Shown: one piece after another, positions 15,542 to 21,827 of the stretch | How positions within the stretch are numbered: position 1 is the stretch's first letter | Layout: every line of letters begins with the position of its first letter | DNA from: JBDTNQ01 sp039933635 | Lineage (GTDB): Bacteria > Acidobacteriota > Vicinamibacteria > Vicinamibacterales > SCN-69-37 | Length of the DNA stretch: 21,827 bases | NCBI GenBank assembly: GCA_039933635.1 | Contig: JBDTNQ010000076.1 | Location: forward strand, 1 to 21,827 | Direction of reading: 5' to 3' | Made by a program: the position numbers and the translations under genes | The notes under the pieces: model-generated | What the model saw: only the letters and a program-made list of their open reading frames with translations | Told to the model about the DNA's origin: nothing | Databases searched by the model: none

Positions 15542-15718
15542 ATGCCCGCAAGAACATGCCCAAATTGTCTGGCTCCGGCTCCCGCGCCTCTGCCCATCGA
15601 GGGCGTTGTCACCTACTACCGCTGCCCCCACTGCGCGCACGCGTGGACCACCCTCAAGAGCGATCCGGAAGGTCCAATCGCGAACCTTACGACCCCCAGT
15701 AATCTCGAGGGCAAGTAG
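15542..15718 (+). CDS. mini zinc-ribbon protein B
   Basis: This 58-residue protein begins MPARTCPNC, giving Cys6 and Cys9, with the second knuckle Cys28/Cys31 in YRCPHCAHAW. The stretch between is short and hydrophobic (LPIEGVVTYY), like the strands of a zinc ribbon. The start at 15542 follows a GAGGGA sequence 8 bases upstream; a longer in-frame start at 15476 has no ribosome site. It shares C-x2-CAHxW with the divergent protein A, suggesting an old duplication. Function unknown. Confidence 0.72.
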   Translation: MPARTCPNCLAPAPAPLPIEGVVTYYRCPHCAHAWTTLKSDPEGPIANLTTPSNLEGK

Positions 15719-15778
15719 TCCCCGGGCGACCTGTCGGGCAGCTTGCCTCCAGGGTCGGCCCGGGCCCGCCTCCTGCTG

Positions 15779-15784
15779 TAGAAT
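15779..15784 (+). promoter_or_regulatory. -10 box of the DUF1592/DUF1552 operon
   Basis: TAGAAT (5/6 match to TATAAT) lies 36 bases before the ATG at 15821, giving a leader of about 30 bases that includes the CTGGAG ribosome site. No -35 consensus is visible. Confidence 0.4.
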
Positions 15785-15820
15785 TGCGGAACCGCTTCCG
15801 TCCGCTGCAACTGGAGTCCT

Positions 15821-18800
15821 ATGCGTCGTTTGGGGTTCTTGGCCGTCGTCCTCTGGGCCTTGGTGTCGGTGCTCTCGGCCCAGGGCACCACGCCTGTCAA
15901 ACGCGCGGGGGTCCCTACGCCACCGAGGACGGCGATCGACCGTCCTTCCGCGCCGCCGGACACGTTCCAGAAGTACTGCTTCGAGTGCCACGGCACCTAC
16001 AAGCCCGAAGCGGGCTTCAGCATCGAGAGCCTGCTGCAACAGCCCTCGGTGGGCACGCACTCCGACCAGTGGGAAAAGGTCCTCGAAATGCTCGACACGG
16101 AGGCCATGCCCCCGGTCGAAGCTCTCGATTTTCCGTCCCATGCGGAGCGCACGGCTGCCGCGACGTGGGTGCGCTCCTCGCTCAAGGCGTATGAGGTCGC
16201 GCACGCGGGCGAGCCCGGCCACGTGACCGTGCGACGGCTGACGAGCGGCGAGTACGCCTACGCGATCCACGACCTGACGGGCATCGACATTTCGACCGGC
16301 ATCGACGCGTCCAGCGATTCCGTTGGTGGTGAAGGCTTCACGAACTTCGGAGACGTGCAGTTCGTGGAGGACGCCAGTGTGGAGCACTACCTCGAGGCCG
16401 CCAAAACGGTGGCCGATCACGCGGTCATCGGATCGGGCCCGCTCGAGTTCTATGCGGACCCGGGCCAGACGGGCCTGGAGCTCTTCGCGCTGACCCGCAT
16501 CAACGACCTCTATACGTCGAAAGGCTTCCGCGTTGTCTCCGGCGAAGGTGGACGCCCCTTCGGACTGGATCGCTACGGCAAGGCCTTCTACGTCGCCTGG
16601 CACTACAGGAACCGCCTGGCGCTCGGCGATCCCACGGCGACGATTCGCGCGCTGGCGGCGAAGGAAGGCATTACGGGACGATTCGCGGAGCACATCTGGG
16701 AAGTGCTCAACAAGCCAGGCGCGCTCTTCCCCACGCGCGAAACAGTCAACCGCTGGAAGCAATTCCCCGCAGCCACGTCGGACGTGCCGGCCTCGATCGC
16801 CAAGGCACGCGCGGCATCGACCGAGTTGTACAAGTATTTGACGACGTGGCCGAGCTGGTTCTTCTCGCGAGGTGACATCGCCGCCGGCGGCGCCGGCGAT
16901 GAGAGCCCGCTCGTGTTCGACGACTCGTCGTTGAAGGCGTCGTCGACGCGCCATTTCGTCTACGCGCTCGGCCCCCGTCCCGGGCGCGGGCGCGGGCCCG
17001 CGCCCGCCGGACCCACGAAGGTCTTCCTGACGTTCGCCAACGTGAACCCCTCGCCGGGCGTGAAGCCGGTGATCGTCTTCCGCAATGCGCGAGTGATCAC
17101 ACGCGCAGCCGGTGCGCCGGCGCGTGGGGCCGCCGCCGGGTCCGCACTGGCGGTGCCGATGGGTGGTCGTGGAGCGCCCGCCCCGGTTCTCGCGTCGCAG
17201 CCGCTGCGCGAAGTGCTGACGCCCCAGGCGGCTGAGGCCCTGAAGTTCGGCGCGAGTCCGGACGGCAGCACCTTGACTCCGGACGATTTCGCGATTGACG
17301 ACACGGTCTCGTTCGACGCGCCCATGGCCGCGGCCGGCACCGTGATGGAATTCCAGGCCGACGCGGAACTCGGCAAGGATCACAACGCGGTCGTGCGCCT
17401 CATGGTGACCGACCGAGCGGAAGGGTCGTTCCGTGACGCGAACCAGCGCGTGATCATGGGCGACCCGCAGAGCGGCGGCTATAAGACGTTCCGCGCCGGC
17501 ATGGCCGAGTACGCCGCATTGCTGCCGCCCAATTCCAACGGCGAGGCCAATCCCGCGGACAAGGATCCGGTGCCCGCGCCGTTCGACAGCACCTACAACA
17601 CACCGGAACACGATGCGTTCGTCCTGAAAGTGAAGTATCAGCGCAACGATCAGTTCTTCCGCGAGAACATGGTCGACGGCCCGGATCGGGTGCGCCTCGA
17701 TCAGGCGTGGAACGATCTGAAGTCGTCGTTCCCCTACCACGATGCCTACCTCGGCATGCTGGCTGATCACTTCGGCCTCAAGGGGCCTGCCCTCCACATC
17801 CGCGACCTCGATGCGCCGCGCCTCGCCGCGCTCCCCGTCGAGATGCGTCCGTACGTGGCGCCGCTTCGCGCCGACTATGAACGCGTGGCGCAGGCGATGA
17901 CGCTCGCGCAGCCGGGACAGGTCGACGAGGCGCTGGCGTTCGCGAGCCGGGCGTGGCGCCGGCCGCTGACGGTCACCGAAAAGGGCGGCCTGCGCGCCTT
18001 CTACCAGCGCGCCCGCGGCGAGCTGAAGCTCGACCACGATGCCGCCGTGCGCGCCTTGATCACACGCGTGCTCGTGGCGCCGGCCTTCCTGTACCGCGTG
18101 GAGACCGTGGCCGCGAACGCCGAGAAGCCGCTGAACAACTGGGAGCTGGCCAGCCGCCTCAGCTTCTTCCTGTGGTCATCGATTCCGGATGACGAGCTGC
18201 GGAGGGCCGCCGCGGCCGGCGAGTTGACCAACCGGGCGCTGCTCACCAAACAGGTGAAGCGGATGACCGACGATCCCAAAGCGCGCCGGCTCGCCACGGA
18301 GTTCTTCGGACAGTGGCTGGGGTTCTATCGGTTCGATCAGTACCGCGGCGTGGACACGGGCCGCTTTCCGGAGTTCACCGACTCGGTGAAATCGGCGATG
18401 TACGACGAAGCCGTCTCCACATTCGAGTACATCGTCCGCCAGGGCCGGCCGGTCAAAGAGATACTCTCCGCGGACTACGCCTTCCTGAATGCGCCGCTGG
18501 CGAAGTTCTATGGCGTCAACGTCGACGTGAAGTCACAGGATCAGGTCGTCAGGATCGACGGCGCGAATGCCTTCAATCGCGGTGGCGTGCTGCGCCTGGG
18601 CACGATGCTCACGACGACATCCGCCCCGCTGCGGACGAGCCCCGTGAAGCGGGGCGACTACGTGCTGCGTCGCATTCTTGGAACGCCGACGCCGCCGCCG
18701 CCACCGGATGCGGGCTCCATTCCGGCCGACGACAAGACCTTTGCCGGTCTGACCCTCCGGCAGAAGCTCGCGCAGCACAAGCGGAACGCCACCTGTGCGA

Positions 18801-19240
18801 ATTGCCACCTGCGGATCGATCCCCTGGGCTTCCCGCTCGAGGGATTCGACGCGGTGGGCCGCGCGCGCGACAAGTACCCGGATGGCACGGCCGTGGACGT
18901 CACCGGCGAGTTTGCCGACAAGACCACGATCAGTGGCACGGACGGCCTGTTGAAGTACCTTCAGGGCAAGGACGCCCTCGTCATGAAGACGTTGTCGAAG
19001 AAGATGGTCGGCTACGCGCTGGGCCGTACGGTGCTCGCGTCGGATCGACCACTGGTCAACGAGATGATCGCGGCCGGCAACACGGCAACGTTTACAGACC
19101 TTGCCGTCAGAATCGTGACCAGCCGTCAGTTCCGTACGCGTGAAGGCCAGGGCGTTGACACCGCTCTGCCCAAGACACCGGTCGCGCCCACCATCGCCGC
19201 CCTCACTCCACCGTCCGCGTCCAGAGCAGGTACACGATGA
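15821..19240 (+). CDS. secreted cytochrome-like DUF1587/1595/1592/1588/1585 protein
   Basis: The 1139-residue exported protein has a Sec signal peptide (1-20). A haem-binding motif CFECH (53-57) lies in an N-terminal cytochrome-like module, and a second, CANCH (992-996), in the DUF1588 part. Domains in order: DUF1587 about 136-200 (VRRLTSGEYAYAIHDLTGI), a long variable region about 205-700, DUF1595 about 702-763, DUF1592 about 770-898, DUF1588 about 918-1015, DUF1585 about 1030-1105. Typical relatives have about 750-850 residues; the extra length lies in the 205-700 region, which includes Gly/Arg/Pro- and Ala-rich linkers (385-397, 428-458). This multidomain type is abundant in Planctomycetes and Acidobacteria and almost always sits beside a DUF1552 gene, as here with a 4-base overlap (ATGA). 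Electron transfer outside the cytoplasm is likely; the substrate is unknown. Confidence 0.93.
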   Translation: MRRLGFLAVVLWALVSVLSAQGTTPVKRAGVPTPPRTAIDRPSAPPDTFQKYCFECHGTYKPEAGFSIESLLQQPSVGTHSDQWEKVLEMLDTEAMPPVEALDFPSHAERTAAATWVRSSLKAYEVAHAGEPGHVTVRRLTSGEYAYAIHDLTGIDISTGIDASSDSVGGEGFTNFGDVQFVEDASVEHYLEAAKTVADHAVIGSGPLEFYADPGQTGLELFALTRINDLYTSKGFRVVSGEGGRPFGLDRYGKAFYVAWHYRNRLALGDPTATIRALAAKEGITGRFAEHIWEVLNKPGALFPTRETVNRWKQFPAATSDVPASIAKARAASTELYKYLTTWPSWFFSRGDIAAGGAGDESPLVFDDSSLKASSTRHFVYALGPRPGRGRGPAPAGPTKVFLTFANVNPSPGVKPVIVFRNARVITRAAGAPARGAAAGSALAVPMGGRGAPAPVLASQPLREVLTPQAAEALKFGASPDGSTLTPDDFAIDDTVSFDAPMAAAGTVMEFQADAELGKDHNAVVRLMVTDRAEGSFRDANQRVIMGDPQSGGYKTFRAGMAEYAALLPPNSNGEANPADKDPVPAPFDSTYNTPEHDAFVLKVKYQRNDQFFRENMVDGPDRVRLDQAWNDLKSSFPYHDAYLGMLADHFGLKGPALHIRDLDAPRLAALPVEMRPYVAPLRADYERVAQAMTLAQPGQVDEALAFASRAWRRPLTVTEKGGLRAFYQRARGELKLDHDAAVRALITRVLVAPAFLYRVETVAANAEKPLNNWELASRLSFFLWSSIPDDELRRAAAAGELTNRALLTKQVKRMTDDPKARRLATEFFGQWLGFYRFDQYRGVDTGRFPEFTDSVKSAMYDEAVSTFEYIVRQGRPVKEILSADYAFLNAPLAKFYGVNVDVKSQDQVVRIDGANAFNRGGVLRLGTMLTTTSAPLRTSPVKRGDYVLRRILGTPTPPPPPDAGSIPADDKTFAGLTLRQKLAQHKRNATCANCHLRIDPLGFPLEGFDAVGRARDKYPDGTAVDVTGEFADKTTISGTDGLLKYLQGKDALVMKTLSKKMVGYALGRTVLASDRPLVNEMIAAGNTATFTDLAVRIVTSRQFRTREGQGVDTALPKTPVAPTIAALTPPSASRAGTR
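16987..17006. repeat. GC-only palindrome inside a coding linker
   Basis: A 20-bp perfect palindrome encodes part of the GRGRGPAP linker of the DUF1592-type protein. It is a by-product of Gly/Arg/Pro codons, though it could form a strong mRNA hairpin. Confidence 0.5.
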
Positions 19241-20589
19241 GCCACTCCCAGAACACTCACAATGCCTCCCGTCGTCACTTCCTTCGCGGCGTGGGTGTCG
19301 CGCTGGCGCTGCCGTGGATGGAATCGCTGCCCGCATTCGGTCAGACGCTGACCACAGCCGGTAAGGCGGTGAACGCGGCGCCGCTGCGGCTCGGGATCGT
19401 GTACTTCTCGAACGGCGTCGAGCCCATCCACTGGTGGGCCAAGGGCGCGGGGGCCAACATGGAGATCGGCCCCGCCCTGTCGCCGATGATGGCGCTGCGG
19501 GAGGACATGGTCTTCGTCAACGGTCTGTTCAACAAGACCGCCGCGGTGTCCACCAGTCCCCATCTCGGTCGCATGAACGTCCTCTCGGGCGAATCGGTGA
19601 GTCTCGACCCAAGTGTCATCAAGGTCGGCACGTCGATGGACCAGATCGTCGCCGCGCAGATTGGGGGCCGCACACAGGTCCCGAGCCTCGTGCTGGGCAT
19701 CGAGCCCAACGAGTTGCGGCTCGAAGACGGGCTCTCGATGGTCTATGGATCGAGTGTGTCGTGGGTGACGCCCACCAAACCGGCATCGAAGGAAATCTAC
19801 CCGTCACGTGCGTTCGACCGGCTGGTCGGCGACGGCACCGGACGGCGCCTCGATCGCAGCATTCTCGACGAGGTGCGCCAGGACTCCCAGAGCCTGCAAC
19901 CGAAGATCAGCCGGGGCGATAATCTGAAACTCGGCGAATACCTGGAGTCCATCCGCGATATCGAACGGCGCATTTCGAAGGCCAACAAAGAAGAGCGCAT
20001 CGAAGGGTGGCGTCCCACGCTCGACACGCCGGACATGCCGCGCCCGGCCAACGAGCTGCCGCAGAACGTCCCCGACCACATGAAGCTCATGCTCGATCTG
20101 ACCGTTCTGGCGTTCCAGATGGACAAGACGCGCATCGCGACCCTCATGTTGAACAACGACCTGTCCCAGATGAACTTCAAGTTCGTCGAAGGCGTCCAGG
20201 GCGCGCTGCACCTGGACCTCACGCACAACGGACATGCGGCCGACAAGGAAGCGATGTACCTGAAGACGAATCAGTACCACATCGCGCAGTTCGCGTACCT
20301 CACCAAGCGGATGAAGGCGATCAACGAAGGCGACGCCACGCTGCTGGACAACTCGATCCTCATGTGTGCGTCGAGTCTGTTCGACGGAGACGCGCACGGC
20401 GCCAATCAACTGCCGGTGCTCATCACCGGCAAGGGCGGGGGCACGATCAAGGGCGGCCGCGTGCTCGACTACCTGAACAAAGGCGACGAGAACCGCAAGC
20501 TGTGCAGCCTGCACCTCTCGCTCATGGACCGCATGGGGGTCACCCTCGACAAGTTCGGCGACGCGACCACCAGACTGACCGAGCTGTAG
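19237..20589 (+). CDS. Tat-exported DUF1552 protein
   Basis: The 450-residue protein begins with a twin-arginine signal, SRRHFLRG (11-18), followed by a short hydrophobic run (VGVALALPWMESL) typical of the family. The mature protein has DUF1552 features: RLGIVYFSNGVEPIHWW, SGESVSLDPS, VPSLVLGIEP, the LESIRDIERRI helix, LDLTVLAFQMDKTRIATLMLNND, and LLDNSILMCASSLFDGDAHGANQLPVLITGKGGG, the last resembling sulfatase/DUF1501-type alkaline-phosphatase-superfamily folds. Its start overlaps the stop of the DUF1592-type gene by 4 bases, so the two are made together; Tat export suggests it folds or takes a cofactor before export. Partner pairing is well known, the reaction is not. Confidence 0.93.
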   Translation: MSHSQNTHNASRRHFLRGVGVALALPWMESLPAFGQTLTTAGKAVNAAPLRLGIVYFSNGVEPIHWWAKGAGANMEIGPALSPMMALREDMVFVNGLFNKTAAVSTSPHLGRMNVLSGESVSLDPSVIKVGTSMDQIVAAQIGGRTQVPSLVLGIEPNELRLEDGLSMVYGSSVSWVTPTKPASKEIYPSRAFDRLVGDGTGRRLDRSILDEVRQDSQSLQPKISRGDNLKLGEYLESIRDIERRISKANKEERIEGWRPTLDTPDMPRPANELPQNVPDHMKLMLDLTVLAFQMDKTRIATLMLNNDLSQMNFKFVEGVQGALHLDLTHNGHAADKEAMYLKTNQYHIAQFAYLTKRMKAINEGDATLLDNSILMCASSLFDGDAHGANQLPVLITGKGGGTIKGGRVLDYLNKGDENRKLCSLHLSLMDRMGVTLDKFGDATTRLTEL

Positions 20590-20601
20590 TTCCGGCGGGC
20601 G

Positions 20602-20630
20602 TTGCGTTCCCGTCAGGACATCGGCACAAT
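20602..20630 (+). promoter_or_regulatory. promoter of the SGNH-like gene, leaderless
   Basis: TTGCGT (20602-20607), a 17-base spacer and CACAAT (20625-20630) lie directly before the GTG at 20636, with 5 bases between the -10 and the start codon. There is no Shine-Dalgarno sequence. Confidence 0.45.
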
Positions 20631-20635
20631 TCGTC

Positions 20636-21811
20636 GTGCGCAAGAAAGGATCGGCACGCGTCGGGCGCAGGGCCCGGCTCGCGCGGCTCCCGCTGCTGCT
20701 GGTGCTGGTGGCGCTGCCCAGCCTGGCCCTGCTTGGTGCGTGTCGCGGAACCGTGTCGATACCGAACGAAACACTCGCCCGTGACGACCGCTTCGCGTGG
20801 ACCCCACGAAACCACGTGCGCGCGTTCTATTCCGGCCACAGCCTGAGCGAAGGGGTACCCGAGGCCGTGGCGCGAACGGCAGCGGCACGCGGCCAGACGC
20901 TGGAGTTTGAATTCCAGAACATCGGCTACTCGCTCCTTCGTGAGCGAACGAAGGGTCAGAACAGGTCGGGACAGGTCTGGGACGGGTATCGGGCCGGCAA
21001 CAACCGCACCGGGAGCGGTCTCGACGTTGCGCAGGAACTCGAGCGTCCTTCGCGGCTGGAACCTGGCCAGCGATACGACGCCCTCGTCGTGACCGAGCGC
21101 CATGACCTGCCCTGGGCCGCTGCGCGCGAGGGAACCGCCACCTACCTGGCTGACATGGCCCGGCACGCCTGGCAAGGGAATCCGCAGGCCGACGTGTTTT
21201 TCTACCACACCTGGCTGGCGCTCGATCGCAATGCGCCCGTCCCCTGGATCACGTACGAGCGACACGCCCAGCGCTTGTGGGAATGTGTCGCCAGTCGAGC
21301 CAACCTCGATCTCGCGCCGCCGCTGCCGCGTATCCGTGTGCTGCCCGGTGGCACCGCGCTCGCCGATCTCGTCGAACTGTTGTGGCAGGACAAGGTCCCC
21401 GGCCTGTCGGCGATGACTCGATCGGCGCGGGTCGGGTTACTGTTCGCTGACGATGTGCACCTCAGCGCCGTCGGCAAGCACTACATGGGTCTTGTTCACT
21501 ATGCGTTCCTGTTCGGCCAAACGCCGACCGGAGGCCCTCTCGTGCCCCCATTGACGAGCGAGACGACCAGCTTCCTCGAGAATTTCGCCGGCCAGACCGC
21601 CACCACCTACGCACGAACCGCGAATGCCGCGGCGCAGCGGGACATGGAGGCCTGCCGGGTGTTCGCCGCAAGTGAGATGTCCGGCGCGAACAGTGCCCTG
21701 CCGGCGCGAGGCTGGCGCGACTGGCTCGAGCGGCCGTACCGGAACTGGGTCAGCCGCCGTGTGTATAGCGACCCAAATGCCCCGGACAATCCCTTCCGCC
21801 GCCGCCAGTAG
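20636..21811 (+). CDS. SGNH/GDSL-hydrolase-like lipoprotein
   Basis: The 391-residue protein starts with GTG at 20636, then a basic stretch, a hydrophobic segment and a lipobox LGAC with Cys36, so it should be a lipoprotein. A block-I-like motif FYSGHSLSEGVPE (64-76) offers Ser69 as nucleophile in GHSL rather than GDSL. The expected Asp/His pair appears as DDVHLSAVG (Asp272, His275), followed by an aromatic helix (YMGLVHYAFLFG). The fold therefore looks like an SGNH esterase or carbohydrate-active hydrolase at the cell surface. It follows the DUF1552 gene by 46 bases but has its own promoter-like sequence. Middle catalytic blocks (Gly, Asn) are not clearly identified, so activity is tentative. 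Confidence 0.72.
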   Translation: MRKKGSARVGRRARLARLPLLLVLVALPSLALLGACRGTVSIPNETLARDDRFAWTPRNHVRAFYSGHSLSEGVPEAVARTAAARGQTLEFEFQNIGYSLLRERTKGQNRSGQVWDGYRAGNNRTGSGLDVAQELERPSRLEPGQRYDALVVTERHDLPWAAAREGTATYLADMARHAWQGNPQADVFFYHTWLALDRNAPVPWITYERHAQRLWECVASRANLDLAPPLPRIRVLPGGTALADLVELLWQDKVPGLSAMTRSARVGLLFADDVHLSAVGKHYMGLVHYAFLFGQTPTGGPLVPPLTSETTSFLENFAGQTATTYARTANAAAQRDMEACRVFAASEMSGANSALPARGWRDWLERPYRNWVSRRVYSDPNAPDNPFRRRQ

Positions 21812-21827
21812 CCCGTCGCGCGATGAT

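Noticed and set aside
16987..17006. Internal terminator in the DUF1592-type gene
   Set aside because: The palindrome is GC-only with no T-run and is explained by Gly/Arg/Pro codons in a linker.
15218..18037. 939-codon open frame antisense to the DUF1592-type gene and zinc-ribbon region
   Set aside because: No domain is recognisable, it is rich in Arg and His, and it runs across three better-supported genes.

Overview
The window is high-GC bacterial DNA. The paired DUF1592-type and DUF1552 secreted proteins, the ankyrin protein with a KKEAK-type N-terminus and the overall gene style suggest Acidobacteriota, most likely Vicinamibacteria. This is an inference from gene content; there is no rRNA to settle it. 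I see no tRNA, rRNA, CRISPR array, insertion sequence or phage gene, and no gene-free stretch longer than about 230 bases.

Layout. (1) 1-2451, minus strand: a tightly coupled three-gene operon encoding a type III polyketide synthase, an isoprenylcysteine-methyltransferase-like membrane enzyme and an FAD monooxygenase that runs off the left edge. The order matches srsABC-type phenolic-lipid (alkylresorcinol/quinone) operons. The monooxygenase frame contains an 8-bp tandem repeat. (2) 2477-5255: small envelope and stress-type genes (DUF4142 protein, DUF6496-like basic protein, two-BON-domain lipoprotein) and a poxvirus-like topoisomerase IB. (3) 5298-9675: a Na+/solute symporter, a 58-residue C2H2 zinc-finger protein, a membrane-anchored thioredoxin-like protein and HtpG. 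(4) 9799-12942: a small DUF7662-like protein, a large ankyrin protein and a predicted outer-membrane barrel protein. (5) 13043-15718: a Crp/Fnr-type regulator, divergent from a SYLF protein that is translationally coupled to a second DUF7662-like paralogue; then two divergent mini zinc-ribbon genes, the minus-strand one followed by a small coiled-coil ORF. (6) 15779-21811: a secretion cluster of a 1139-residue di-haem-motif DUF1587/1595/1592/1588/1585 protein, a Tat-exported DUF1552 protein and an SGNH-hydrolase-like lipoprotein.

How they fit together. Region 1 should build long-chain phenolic lipids for the envelope. Region 6 exports a cytochrome-like protein with its partner, a pair common in Acidobacteria and Planctomycetes but functionally unassigned. 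Several genes have a -10-like hexamer 5-8 nt before the start codon, suggesting leaderless transcripts. The points most worth a second look are the 8-bp repeat in the monooxygenase, the leaderless pattern, the phenolic-lipid operon, the micro zinc-binding proteins and the DUF7662-like duplication.
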